From positions 124,001 through 188,000 of the forward strand of contig NZ_JBAWJZ010000004.1 in the NCBI RefSeq assembly GCF_043876835.1: DNA of 64,000 bases, given 5' to 3'. Below are positions 43,415-52,291 of this stretch, one piece after another. The stretch is from Yeosuana sp043876835 (GTDB lineage Bacteria > Bacteroidota > Bacteroidia > Flavobacteriales > Flavobacteriaceae). Each line of letters opens with the position of its first letter. Position 1 is the stretch's first letter. Made by a program: the position numbers and the translations under genes. The notes beneath the pieces were generated by a model. The model was not told where the DNA came from and did not search any database. It saw nothing but the letters and a program-made list of their open reading frames with translations.

Positions 43415-44496
43415 TAGGATAGTATTCTGTTAAGTAACTTTTGTTTTGCTGTTTCATCATCTCCACAAAGCCATTGTATTACATTGTCCTGCCAGATAGC
43501 ATCACGCTCATCTTCTGAAATGATATGACGTTCCATGGCAAGATCTAATATTTTTCCTGGGTACGATGATTGTTTAATGCTTTCCATTTCGCCCAAAGGA
43601 TAAGGGTCATCTAATCCCATAATAACCTGTTTTGACCCTTGGTTTTTTATCAATAATTCCAATGAACCAGTATCGTGTACTAACGTGTCAAAAAATATAT
43701 TTTTATGCCCTACCGCTTTTCTTGGGTGATGTTTGCCTTCGAACAAATCGGGTCTGCCATCAAAACCTTGAATACGTCTTCCTAAATTAATTTGAGCCAG
43801 TTGTCCGCCATGAGCAAAACAAGTACGCATGTTAGGATATTTTTCCTGATACCCATTTAAGGTTAAAAAATGATAGGCATCAGCACATTGTGCCAACATC
43901 CAAATCAAATGAAAACGCCAAGAGGTGTTCTCCAGTTTTATAAACTTTTCACCATCATAAGGATGAATTTCTACAGCAAGATTAAACTTGTTTGCCAATT
44001 CAAAAATAGGTTCATTTTCTTCATCAAAAATACAACGCCATGTTCCAATGGTATCCATATAATGTGTGGGTAAACACAATAGCTGCAAGCCATGTGTTTC
44101 CACGCAACGCTCAATTTCCCAGCAAGCACTTCTAACAAATCCAGGATGAACAACAAAACCACAAGTAAATTTATTTGGATTATCATGCTGAATACGAGCG
44201 TTGAAATCATTTTGAAAACGAAGCGCTTGTTTCATTTCTTCAACACGTAAGCCATTGCCATATAGTTGGGATAAGTTTAAAACTACGGCATGATCAATTT
44301 TAAAGCGCTCCATCCACTCTAATTTTTCGTGTAAGAAGAAACTTGAGTCGGTTACAGGACGACTCCAATCCTTTTGAAGCATGAATTTCCTGTCTTTATC
44401 AACCCAAAAAATTCCTTTTTCCCGCATGAAATCTGGAATCTCTTCTGGATAAGGTAATAAATGTGAATGCCCGTTTATTCTAAGTTTTTGTGTCAT
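43414..44496 (-). CDS. nbaD: 2-amino-3-carboxymuconate-6-semialdehyde decarboxylase (ACMSD)
   Basis: The 360-residue amidohydrolase-fold protein has metal ligands H10 and H12 (NGHSHLLP), H178 (VEIHPY) and D296 (MGLDDPYPLG), with H229 (FAHGGQ) as the catalytic His. These numbers match the Pseudomonas fluorescens enzyme within two residues. It decarboxylates ACMS to aminomuconate semialdehyde, diverting it from quinolinate. It lies six bases after HAO. Confidence 0.95.
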   Translation of the reverse strand: MTQKLRINGHSHLLPYPEEIPDFMREKGIFWVDKDRKFMLQKDWSRPVTDSSFFLHEKLEWMERFKIDHAVVLNLSQLYGNGLRVEEMKQALRFQNDFNARIQHDNPNKFTCGFVVHPGFVRSACWEIERCVETHGLQLLCLPTHYMDTIGTWRCIFDEENEPIFELANKFNLAVEIHPYDGEKFIKLENTSWRFHLIWMLAQCADAYHFLTLNGYQEKYPNMRTCFAHGGQLAQINLGRRIQGFDGRPDLFEGKHHPRKAVGHKNIFFDTLVHDTGSLELLIKNQGSKQVIMGLDDPYPLGEMESIKQSSYPGKILDLAMERHIISEDERDAIWQDNVIQWLCGDDETAKQKLLNRILS

Positions 44497-44502
44497 AAAA
44501 AT

Positions 44503-45036
44503 TTACTCAATTTTTACTTTTTTGGGTGGTTCCATGGTTTTACCACAATTAGGGCAAGTTCTTTTATCTAAATCACCATAATATTTGTCAAAAATTTTAG
44601 GCATGTCCGTTTCAATATTCTTAACCGTAAAATCTTCTTCATATAGTTTTGTAACACAATTTTCACAAAACCAAAGAAGCGCATCACGCATGCCTTCAGG
44701 ACGTTTGTATTCAATAACCAATCCAACAGTATTCGCCCCACGTTGTGGCGAATGCGGTACCTTTGGTGGCAATAAATAAATATCACCTTCCTTAATATGC
44801 ACATCTTTAGGAGTGCCCTTATCAATAATTTTTAAAACAATATCACCTTCTACCTGATAGAAAAATTCAGGTGTTTCATTGTAGTGATAGTCCTTTCTGT
44901 TATTGGGTCCACCAACAACCATCACAATAAAATCACCATCTTTCCAAACCACTTTATTGCCAACGGGCGGTTTAAGTAAATGACGGTTTTCTTCAATCCA
45001 AGCTTTAAAATTTAAAGGCGAAACTAAATGACTCAT
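44503..45036 (-). CDS. nbaC: 3-hydroxyanthranilate 3,4-dioxygenase
   Basis: The 177-residue cupin has iron ligands H51, E57 and H95, the same positions as the Cupriavidus enzyme. It also has the bacterial C-terminal rubredoxin-like site C124, C127, C161 and C164 (WFCENC and CPNCGK). It opens 3-hydroxyanthranilate to ACMS. It is separated from the SDR by the repeat-like element at 45050. Confidence 0.96.
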   Translation of the reverse strand: MSHLVSPLNFKAWIEENRHLLKPPVGNKVVWKDGDFIVMVVGGPNNRKDYHYNETPEFFYQVEGDIVLKIIDKGTPKDVHIKEGDIYLLPPKVPHSPQRGANTVGLVIEYKRPEGMRDALLWFCENCVTKLYEEDFTVKNIETDMPKIFDKYYGDLDKRTCPNCGKTMEPPKKVKIE

Positions 45037-45049
45037 GGCTAAATATTTT

Positions 45050-45129
45050 GGGCGTGCCGTTTTTTGCTTGATGCTTCAAAACGTTGGGCTTTTCGCGCTA
45101 CATGGTAGCTAGCTTCAATCCCTCACGCG
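45050..45129. repeat. Structured intergenic repeat-like element
   Basis: The 80-base element starts GGGCGTG and ends CTCACGCG. It contains GTTTT/AAAAC and GCTAC-ATG-GTAGC hairpins and TTCAATCCCTCACGCG at its end. It is richer in GC than its surroundings. It resembles, from memory, a REP-like repeat scattered in Flavobacteriaceae intergenic DNA. Only one copy is in this window. Confidence 0.55.
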
Positions 45130-45146
45130 ATTTTTAAAATCTAAAG

Positions 45147-45929
45147 TTACAAACTTTTTGTTCGTCCACCATCAACTGGAACATTAATTCCATTTACATA
45201 ACTAGCTGCTTCGCTAGCTAGAAACGTAATAACATTAGCTGTTTCATCTGGTGTTGCAAACCGTTTTGCAGGACTATAATTTTTCATTATTTCAGCCATC
45301 TCTTCCACCGATGTGCCTTCTGTGTTAGCTTTAATTCTAATGATTTCGGTGAGTCTTTCAGTCTCTGTAAAACCTGGCAACACGTTGTTTACGGTGATTC
45401 CAAATGAGCCTAATTCAATTGAAAGGGTTTTACTCCAGTTTCCAACGGCTCCACGAATGGTATTGCTAACTCCTAGTCCTGGAATTGGCTCTTTAACTGA
45501 TGTGGAGATAATATTTACAATTCTACCAAAACCTTCTTTTTTCATAAAAGGAATAACTGCCTGTGCCAGCACATGATTGCATTTTAAATGCTGTGTAAAG
45601 GCATTGTCAAATTCTTCTAAACTGGCATTTAAAATGTCCCCACTTCTTGGTCCGCCAGTGTTGTTTATAAGAATATGAAACCCATGATTTTCATCAATAA
45701 ACTTAATTATTTTTTCTTGTAAATCTCTTGGGTTTGAAAAATCGGCTACAATAAACCCATGGTTTTCATTATTTGGTAATTCTGCCAATACCTCTTTTAA
45801 TTTGTCTCTGTTTCTGGCAACTAAGGTTACTTTTGCTCCTTCATTCGCTAACGCTATAGCTGTTGCTTTGCCAATACCTTGAGTGCTTCCGCAGACTAAT
45901 GCGTATTTGTTATTTAAGTTTAAGTTCAT
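45147..45929 (-). CDS. SDR-family oxidoreductase with unusual active site
   Basis: The 260-residue protein has the SDR cofactor site CGSTQGIGKATAIAL and LINNTGGP, plus a C-terminal NGINVPVDGG. At the catalytic position, where Y-x3-K is normal, it reads GVSNTIRGAV, giving Ser and Arg. A subfamily with SN-x2-R is known, so the protein may be functional with a different chemistry. Its place between AMSDH and HAO suggests a role in kynurenine catabolism. Confidence 0.85.
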   Translation of the reverse strand: MNLNLNNKYALVCGSTQGIGKATAIALANEGAKVTLVARNRDKLKEVLAELPNNENHGFIVADFSNPRDLQEKIIKFIDENHGFHILINNTGGPRSGDILNASLEEFDNAFTQHLKCNHVLAQAVIPFMKKEGFGRIVNIISTSVKEPIPGLGVSNTIRGAVGNWSKTLSIELGSFGITVNNVLPGFTETERLTEIIRIKANTEGTSVEEMAEIMKNYSPAKRFATPDETANVITFLASEAASYVNGINVPVDGGRTKSL

Positions 45930-46121
45930 TTATTTTAAATGTTTTATTAATCGAAAGACAATCACAACTATTAATAGTATAAAAATTATAATGGTTAAAG
46001 GTTGAATCATTAATTTTCTTGGTAGATTGTTTTCTTTTTCAAAATCTCTTCTTTTTTTCTTCTTTTTCCAGAATTTTAGTTGTTCTATTAAATCTAAAAT
46101 ATTAACAATTAAGCTCTCCAT
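45930..46121 (-). CDS. Small single-helix membrane protein in the kynurenine operon
   Basis: The ATG at 46121 (63 residues, MESLIVNILDLIEQLKFW) fits exactly between the AMSDH stop (46124) and the SDR start (45929); a longer form would overlap. It has a basic KKKKKRRDFEK stretch and a C-terminal helix IIIFILLIVVIVFRLIKHL. No family is recognised. The exact packing of neighbours argues that it is real. Confidence 0.6.
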   Translation of the reverse strand: MESLIVNILDLIEQLKFWKKKKKRRDFEKENNLPRKLMIQPLTIIIFILLIVVIVFRLIKHLK

Positions 46122-46123
46122 TT

Positions 46124-47563
46124 TTAATATTTTATACAAACATTTTTTGCTTCTGTAAAAAAGCGTAAGGCTTCAAAACCTCCTTCACGTCCAACGCCAC
46201 TTGCCTTTACACCTCCAAAGGGGGTTCTTAAATCCCTTAGCATCCAAGTATTTACCCAAACAATACCTGCTTGTATTTGATTGCTCATACGCATAGTGCA
46301 TTTTAAATCATTGGTCCATAACGTTGCCGATAAGCCATATTTTACTTTATTAGCCATTTGTAAAACTTCGTCTTCACTGTTAAAAGGCATAATAGTAACT
46401 ACTGGACCAAAAACTTCTTCTTGGTTTATTATACACTCATCTGTTGCGACTTCAATGACTGTTGGTTCTAAATAATAGCCGTTTTCAAAACCTTTAATGA
46501 TGATTTTATTTCCACCACATAAAACAATTCCGTTTTCAATTTTAGCAATTTCAATATAGTTTAGTACTTTTTCTAAATGAGCTTTAGAAACTAAAGCACC
46601 TATATTAGTTGTTTCTTCTGACGGATGTCCAACTTTGAGTTGTTTAACTTTTGCAATAAAATCTATTTTAAATTTATCATAAATAGAAGTTTCAACAAAA
46701 ATTCGACTTCCACATAAACAAATCTGTCCTTGATTAGAAAACGATGAACGTACGGTGGTTTCTAACATGTCATCATAATCACAATCTGCAAAAATGATAT
46801 TTGGGTTTTTTCCACCAAGTTCTAATGATAGTTTTTTAAACATTGGTGCAGCCACTTTTGCAATGTGAGCGCCTGTTGCAGTGCCACCAGTAAACGAAAT
46901 CGCTTTAATTTCTGGATGTTCTATTATTGCTTGTCCGGTAGTTGTTCCCAATCCGTGAACAATATTTAAAACGCCTTTTGGTAATCCAGCTTTATTACAA
47001 ATATCTCCCAGTAAATAAGCCGTCATTGGCGTGACTTCACTAGGTTTGGCGACGACACAATTTCCTGCTGCAATAGCTGGAGCAATTTTCCAGGTGAATA
47101 AATAGAGTGGGAGGTTCCAAGGTGAAATGCAGCCTACCACACCAATGGGTTGACGTAAGGTATAATTGATAGCTTGTTGCCCAATACTTTCATGGCTCTC
47201 ACTAGCAAATTGAGTAATAGCATTTCCAAAAAAGCGAAAATTACTTGCTGCTCTTGGTATATCAATAGACTTTGCTAAATTAATGGGCTTGCCATTGTCT
47301 TTGCTTTCGGCTTCAGCAAAACGTTGTAAGTTGGCTTCTAATAATTCTGAAATCTTTATCAGGATTCTACTGCGTTCTTCAATGGTTGTTTGCGACCAAA
47401 CAGGAAAAGCTGATTGCGCTGCAATATAGGCGTTTTCTACATCTTCTTTAGATGAATTAGGTATTTGTCCATAAACGTCTCCATTAGAAGGGCAATAATT
47501 ATCTAACCATTCATTATTGATAGGATTTTCAAATTGACCGTTGATGTAGTTTTGAATGTTCAT
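46124..47563 (-). CDS. nbaE: 2-aminomuconic-6-semialdehyde dehydrogenase
   Basis: The 479-residue ALDH has the conserved N150 (ISPWNLPLYLFTWKIAPA), E248 (SLELGGKNPNI) and C282 (NQGQICLCGSRIF). WNLPLYLFTWK and the surrounding sequence are those of the aminomuconate/hydroxymuconate-semialdehyde branch. It oxidises aminomuconate semialdehyde to 2-aminomuconate with NAD+. The C-C spacing (C282-L-C284) is a family trait. Confidence 0.9.
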   Translation of the reverse strand: MNIQNYINGQFENPINNEWLDNYCPSNGDVYGQIPNSSKEDVENAYIAAQSAFPVWSQTTIEERSRILIKISELLEANLQRFAEAESKDNGKPINLAKSIDIPRAASNFRFFGNAITQFASESHESIGQQAINYTLRQPIGVVGCISPWNLPLYLFTWKIAPAIAAGNCVVAKPSEVTPMTAYLLGDICNKAGLPKGVLNIVHGLGTTTGQAIIEHPEIKAISFTGGTATGAHIAKVAAPMFKKLSLELGGKNPNIIFADCDYDDMLETTVRSSFSNQGQICLCGSRIFVETSIYDKFKIDFIAKVKQLKVGHPSEETTNIGALVSKAHLEKVLNYIEIAKIENGIVLCGGNKIIIKGFENGYYLEPTVIEVATDECIINQEEVFGPVVTIMPFNSEDEVLQMANKVKYGLSATLWTNDLKCTMRMSNQIQAGIVWVNTWMLRDLRTPFGGVKASGVGREGGFEALRFFTEAKNVCIKY

Positions 47564-47946
47564 TGGTTTTTTAATCTTCCTCTGTTGAATGTATTAACTC
47601 TAATTCTGTCCTCCTTTAAAATTGTTTTATATATAAGAGCTGGAATTAACATAAAACTTCCAATAATCAAAGTTAATTTTAATGTTCCCATCTTAATAAG
47701 AATTGTTTTTGCATAAAATAACAAAAATGGAGTGCCAATAAAGAATATTAGTCCTGCAATTATTTGAGCAATTTTTGATTCTTTAGCATACAATTCATTA
47801 ATTTTAAAAGTGTTTTTATATTCACATATTTTACAATTTAATGTTTTTGTTTCTCCATCATTCATTGCAAATTCAACTCTAGTTTTGTGAATAGAATTAA
47901 AACTTATTTCATTTTTACATTTCGGACAAACAGCAAATAATTTCAT
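47560..47946 (-). CDS. Zinc-ribbon membrane protein of unknown function
   Basis: The 128-residue protein has CPKC and CKIC pairs near residues 7-10 and 38-41 in a zinc-ribbon spacing. Two membrane helices follow (AQIIAGLIFFIGTPFLLFYA and LTLIIGSFMLIPALIY) and a basic tail. It overlaps AMSDH by four bases. I see no known family, and its role in the pathway is unclear. Confidence 0.65.
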   Translation of the reverse strand: MKLFAVCPKCKNEISFNSIHKTRVEFAMNDGETKTLNCKICEYKNTFKINELYAKESKIAQIIAGLIFFIGTPFLLFYAKTILIKMGTLKLTLIIGSFMLIPALIYKTILKEDRIRVNTFNRGRLKNQ

Positions 47947-47949
47947 TAA

Positions 47950-48357
47950 TTATTTTTTTAAATAAGCCATTACTTTAATTTCCACCACTAAATCTGGATG
48001 AGGTAATTGATGAACAGCGACTGTGGTTCTTGCTGGTCCAGTTTCTTTGTTGAAAAATTCTGCGTAGGCTTTATTATAACCAGCAAAATCGTTCATGTTC
48101 ACTAAAAAGGATGTAACATCAACCACGTCTTTTAAAGTAGCGCCTTCTTTAGCAAGATTCTTTTCAATATTTAATAGCACTTCACGCGTTTGAACTTCAA
48201 TATTTAAGCGTTTTGTTCCCATCTCATCAATAATATCTACACCAGCAATCGTGTTATCTGCGCGACGAGAACTAGTTCCTGATACAAATATGAAATCGCC
48301 CACGCGTTTAGTATGAGGATAGGCCCCTCTTGGTGTTACTGTTTTGTCGTCACTCAT
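47950..48357 (-). CDS. nbaF: RidA-family 2-aminomuconate deaminase
   Basis: The 135-residue protein has the RidA fold: PRGAYPHTKRVGDFIFVSGTS, ATLKDVVDVTSFLVNM and the C-terminal GPARTTVAVHQLPHPDLVVEI. Its neighbours suggest the 2-aminomuconate deaminase branch, removing the amino group as ammonia. Other RidA proteins deaminate reactive imines, so the substrate is inferred from context. Confidence 0.85.
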   Translation of the reverse strand: MSDDKTVTPRGAYPHTKRVGDFIFVSGTSSRRADNTIAGVDIIDEMGTKRLNIEVQTREVLLNIEKNLAKEGATLKDVVDVTSFLVNMNDFAGYNKAYAEFFNKETGPARTTVAVHQLPHPDLVVEIKVMAYLKK

Positions 48358-48359
48358 AA

Positions 48360-49775
48360 TTATTTATTTAATCCAGCTATATTGTCTTCATCAAGAATGT
48401 CTTGAGTTTCAGAGATTATTTTATCTAAAATATGTCTTAAATCACCATTTAAATCTATTTCTTTATCTGCTAACATATTTAAAATGGCCTTGTCTTGTGC
48501 TCTTCCTTTTAACATGGCATCTCTATATCCTATATGTTCATTGAAAGTTACTAAAGAATATTTAGATGAATATTCCTCTGGAAAATTCTTTTCTAAAGCC
48601 ATTTCTAAATGACGCTTTTCCCTGAATAAATCATGGTTGACATGTTCTTTCATTTCATGGAAATTATCAATGGCTAAATCGGCAATGGCATCTGTATCTT
48701 TTTTACGAGTATTTTCATAGTCCTTAAAAATAGTTTCCCAATCACTTTTAGAACTTGGATTATTATGTTTGTTTAAAACAGCATCAAACTCAACCACATC
48801 TTCAAAAGAAGCATTCATTCCTTGACCGTAAAATGGAACAATAGCATGCGCAGCATCACCCATAAGTAACGTGTTTCCGTTGAAGTGCCAAGGAGAACAT
48901 TTTACGGTTCCTAAAGGAGATGTCGGGTTTTTAAAAAAGTCATCTGCTAAATTTGGCATTAAGGCTAGAGCATCTGGGAATTCTTTTTTGAAGAATTCGG
49001 TCACTGTTTCTGGAGTGTTTAAGCTATTGAAATTATAATCACCTTCATCAAAACTTAAAAATAAGGTAACCGTAAAACTGCCGTCTAAATTTGGAAGCGC
49101 AATCATCATAAATGACCCTCGAGGCCAGATATGAAGCGCATTTTTGTAGGTTTTATAATCGCCTGTTTCTGTTGGTAAAATGGTTAACTCCTTATAACCA
49201 TGAGTTAAGTAATCTTGAGAAAAACTAAACAGGAATTTCTTTTCTAAATAATAGCTTTTTCTCATAACAGAACCGGCACCATCTGTTGCAAAAATAACAT
49301 CGGCATCTTCAATGAAATCTGTTTTAGAGTCGTGATCATAAAACAATGCTGTCGTTTTTTCAAAGTCAACAGATTTGCATTTTCTATTGAAGTATATATT
49401 TACATTTTCATGTTTTTCGGCTTCATCTAAAAGTAACGCATTAAGGTCTCCTCGAGAAATGGAATTGATATATTCATGATCTCTTCCGCTGTAATTTGAT
49501 AAAAATGTGTTGCCTTCAGTGTCATGAATCATTCTACCATTCATTGGAATGCAAAGTGATTTTACTTTATCTTCAAGACCAACAAGTTTCATGGCTTTAT
49601 TTCCCCTATCTGAAAAAGCTAAATTGATTGAGCGACCTGCACTAATATCCACTTTACGCAAATCTGGGCGTTTTTCAATAACCGTAACATTATAGCCTCT
49701 TTGCCCAAGGCGTAAAGCTAAAAGTGACCCACAAAGTCCGGCTCCAATGACAAGTATGTTTTGTTGTTTATTCAT
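48360..49775 (-). CDS. kmo: Kynurenine 3-monooxygenase
   Basis: The 471-residue FAD monooxygenase has the dinucleotide site VIGAGLCGSLLALRL, a second FAD motif LLMGDAAHAIVPFYGQG and the substrate-binding RSINLAFSDRG. NGRMIHDTEG and SISRGDLNALLLDEAE are KMO features. It hydroxylates L-kynurenine with NADPH and O2. It overlaps kynU by eight bases. Confidence 0.95.
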   Translation of the reverse strand: MNKQQNILVIGAGLCGSLLALRLGQRGYNVTVIEKRPDLRKVDISAGRSINLAFSDRGNKAMKLVGLEDKVKSLCIPMNGRMIHDTEGNTFLSNYSGRDHEYINSISRGDLNALLLDEAEKHENVNIYFNRKCKSVDFEKTTALFYDHDSKTDFIEDADVIFATDGAGSVMRKSYYLEKKFLFSFSQDYLTHGYKELTILPTETGDYKTYKNALHIWPRGSFMMIALPNLDGSFTVTLFLSFDEGDYNFNSLNTPETVTEFFKKEFPDALALMPNLADDFFKNPTSPLGTVKCSPWHFNGNTLLMGDAAHAIVPFYGQGMNASFEDVVEFDAVLNKHNNPSSKSDWETIFKDYENTRKKDTDAIADLAIDNFHEMKEHVNHDLFREKRHLEMALEKNFPEEYSSKYSLVTFNEHIGYRDAMLKGRAQDKAILNMLADKEIDLNGDLRHILDKIISETQDILDEDNIAGLNK

Positions 49776-51039
49776 TTAAGATAGCTTTCAATTTATTAAC
49801 CATATGATACACATCTTGAAACGAATTATATAAAGGAACAGGTGCACATCTTATTACGTCTGGTTCTCTCCAGTCGCTAATAATGCCAGCTTCTGTTAAT
49901 TTATGATGCAACAATTTATCAGCATTTTTCACTTGAATGGATAACTGACAACCTCGTTCTTCAGGATTTTTAGGTGTGATGATTTTGATATGCTCATTAT
50001 TGAGTTCGTTAATTGAAAACTCAAAATAGCCTGTTAGGTTTTTAGATTTTTTTACCAATTTTTTCATGCCAACTTCCTGAAACATATCTAAAGATGCTTT
50101 TATGGCTGCCATTGATAAAATAGGAGGATTGCTTAATTGCCAACCTTCAGCTCCAGGCAATTGGTCAAATTCATCACGCATTCTAAATCGTGTCTGTTTA
50201 TTATGGCTCCACCAACCAGTAAATCGGTTGAGGCTTTTATTATAAGCATGTCGTTCATGAACAAAGCATCCTGCTAAACTTCCTGGGCCAGAATTCAAAT
50301 ATTTGTAAGTGCACCAAACGGCAAAGTCGGCTCCAGAATCGTGTAGATTTAGCTCCACATTTCCAGCGCCATGTGCACAATCAAAACCAACCAAGCAACC
50401 GTGTTTGTGACCAAGTTTTGTAATTCGTTTTAAATCGAAATATTGACCAGTATAATAGTTTATACCACCTATCATAACTAAAGCAATTTCATTACCATGA
50501 GCTTCAAAAATGGTTTCTAAATCATCATAATTAGTTAATTCTTCACCTTGTCTAGCTTTCCATAAAATAACACCTTCTTTATCATCGAATCCATGATGGC
50601 GCAATTGTGACTCTATAGCATATTTATCAGATGGAAATGAATCAGCTTCTATTAAAATTTTATAACGTGTTTTTGTTGGTTTGTAAAACGAAACCATCAT
50701 AAAATGTAAATTAGCTGTTAATGTATTCATAACAACCACTTCTATGGGTTTTGCCCCAACAATATTAGCCATACTTTCCGTTAAAAATTCATGATATTTT
50801 AACCAAGGATTTTTTGCTTCCGTATGACCTTCAACACCTAAATTAGCCCAATCCTCAAGTTCTTGATTTATATATGCTTTGGTTGTTTTTGGTTGTAAGC
50901 CCAATGAATTTCCTGTCATATAAATCAATTCATTTCCCTTTTTGTCTTTAGGGATGTGAAATTTATTTCTGAAAGCTGATAATTCGTCTTTTTGGTCTTG
51001 TTCCAAAGCAAAATCAAGTTCTAATTTATAGTTGAGCAA
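49768..51039 (-). CDS. kynU: Kynureninase
   Basis: The 423-residue PLP enzyme has the KynU signatures YMTGNSLGLQPK, VVMNTLTANLHFMM and VGFDCAHGAGNVEL, with the PLP lysine in WCTYKYLNSGPGS. It cleaves 3-hydroxykynurenine to 3-hydroxyanthranilate and alanine. It is the first gene of the kynurenine cluster and has its own -7-like box upstream. Confidence 0.96.
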   Translation of the reverse strand: MLNYKLELDFALEQDQKDELSAFRNKFHIPKDKKGNELIYMTGNSLGLQPKTTKAYINQELEDWANLGVEGHTEAKNPWLKYHEFLTESMANIVGAKPIEVVVMNTLTANLHFMMVSFYKPTKTRYKILIEADSFPSDKYAIESQLRHHGFDDKEGVILWKARQGEELTNYDDLETIFEAHGNEIALVMIGGINYYTGQYFDLKRITKLGHKHGCLVGFDCAHGAGNVELNLHDSGADFAVWCTYKYLNSGPGSLAGCFVHERHAYNKSLNRFTGWWSHNKQTRFRMRDEFDQLPGAEGWQLSNPPILSMAAIKASLDMFQEVGMKKLVKKSKNLTGYFEFSINELNNEHIKIITPKNPEERGCQLSIQVKNADKLLHHKLTEAGIISDWREPDVIRCAPVPLYNSFQDVYHMVNKLKAILNE

Positions 51040-51064
51040 GGTAAATTTGTTTTATCGTTCCTAA

Positions 51065-51072
51065 CAAAAATA
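51065..51072 (-). promoter_or_regulatory. Probable -7 box of the kynurenine operon
   Basis: Minus-strand TATTTTTG fits TAnnTTTG, 26 bases before the kynU start. Confidence 0.45.
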
Positions 51073-51156
51073 GGAATTATAAACTTAGAAAGGAAGTCAA
51101 AAAATAATAGTTATTGCGTTATTTCATTTTTTGTATATTTATAAAAAAGTGGTAAG

Positions 51157-51387
51157 ATGAGCGATACTAAGAATTATACTAACGGAGAAGTAACCATAGT
51201 TTGGAATGCAGAAAAGTGCATTCATTCCGCAATTTGTGTGAAAGGTTTGCCGAATGTTTTTAAACCAAAAGAAAAGCCATGGATTAAAATTGACAATGCA
51301 TCAACAGAGGCTTTAATTAATCAAGTAAAAAATTGTCCTTCTGGAGCTTTAAGTTATTTTATAAATGCTGATAGTGATAAAACTTAG
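51157..51387 (+). CDS. (4Fe-4S) mono-cluster protein (Fer4_19-like)
   Basis: The 76-residue protein has C21, C27 and C60 plus H23 in KCIHSAIC and KNCPSGALSYF. This is the layout of the divergent Fer4_19 domain, which may use His as a ligand. It contains FKPKEKPWI, as usual for the family. It is transcribed divergently from kynU. A -7-like box (TATATTTA) is one base off the consensus. Confidence 0.8.
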   Translation: MSDTKNYTNGEVTIVWNAEKCIHSAICVKGLPNVFKPKEKPWIKIDNASTEALINQVKNCPSGALSYFINADSDKT

Positions 51388-51444
51388 GAAGTAAAAGAGC
51401 CTATGTAAAGAAAGCATTTAAAGGATATAAGACTACTTAAAAAG

Positions 51445-51476
51445 AAAAGTGCTTCAGCTTTTGCAGAAGCACTTTT
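51445..51476. terminator. Bidirectional hairpin between the Fe-S gene and the lipoprotein gene
   Basis: An 11-bp stem AAAAGTGCTTC with GAAGCACTTTT; the flanks are A- and T-rich. Confidence 0.75.
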
Positions 51477-51575
51477 GATATATATAGACGCGTAAAGCGG
51501 AAAATTTATAACTTATATACGTCTAGAAAATATGTTTTAGATGTTTTTAATGATGTTTTTTTAATCAAATGAATT

Positions 51576-52238
51576 CTATTCAACTTTTACATTTGAAAAA
51601 TAAAGCATCCAATTGCCTTCTGGTTTTTTATGGTTCAATCCTAATTTTATACCATTAAAATCTTGATAGTTTTCCCAAGTAGTAATCAATGACGGTTTTT
51701 CACTGTTCTCTTTCCTGTAAACCCATTCTTTAATTAAATAATCGTCACCAAAATAAAAATCGTAAGCATCACCTGGTGTATATCCACCTTCATTAGGATA
51801 AGTTAAAGTGATTTTATTTAACAAAGCTTTGCTGATTGGAGCTTCTGCTTTTGAAGCTTCTGTAATGGTTGTTCCGGTATCCCAAGATAATTGAAAAGGT
51901 GCTAGCAACCAATATTTGTCATTGATAAAGCTTTTGTCGGCATTTAAAGATAAGCTGTCAACCGAATTGCGATTATAAGAAATGGTGTCTTTGTCAGATA
52001 TTAAAATAATATCATCAGTTTTTGGTTTCCAACTCCATGAGCGTTCAAAATGACTGCTATCTCTATCAACATTAAATGTGAATTCTATTTTTGAAATATT
52101 TTTCCAGTTATCAAAACCATTAGCATCAGCTATTTTTTCTGCAACTGTTTTGGTCTTGATTTCAAGTTGAGTTTCTTTGTTTTGTTTACACGAAATGCTG
52201 GTCAATATTATTAAAAGCAAGAAAGTTATTTTTTTCAT
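51576..52238 (-). CDS. Lipoprotein of unknown function (DUF6503-like)
   Basis: The ATG at 52238 gives a 220-residue lipoprotein precursor (MKKITFLLLIILTSISC, Cys17). An upstream ATG adds a non-signal leader. The mature part is beta-rich, with FDNWKNISKIEFTFNVDRD and SWSWKPKTDDIILIS. I recall a flavobacterial family (DUF6503) with such features, but do not rely on it. No active site is visible. Confidence 0.7.
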   Translation of the reverse strand: MKKITFLLLIILTSISCKQNKETQLEIKTKTVAEKIADANGFDNWKNISKIEFTFNVDRDSSHFERSWSWKPKTDDIILISDKDTISYNRNSVDSLSLNADKSFINDKYWLLAPFQLSWDTGTTITEASKAEAPISKALLNKITLTYPNEGGYTPGDAYDFYFGDDYLIKEWVYRKENSEKPSLITTWENYQDFNGIKLGLNHKKPEGNWMLYFSNVKVE

Positions 52239-52256
52239 TTGTTTATAGATTTTAAA

Positions 52257-52264
52257 CAAAGATA
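52257..52264 (-). promoter_or_regulatory. Probable -7 box of the lipoprotein gene
   Basis: Minus-strand TATCTTTG fits TAnnTTTG, 19 bases before the start at 52238 and supporting it. Confidence 0.45.
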
Positions 52265-52291
52265 GAAAACATAGATTCTGAAACTAAAATG

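Noticed and set aside
45050..45129. Possible integron attC site
   Set aside because: It lacks the R'' and R' core sites and no integrase is near; the repeat explanation fits better.
51480..51526. TAGACG/CGTCTA inverted repeat after the Fe-S gene
   Set aside because: Only 6-bp arms with a long loop in AT-rich DNA; likely chance.
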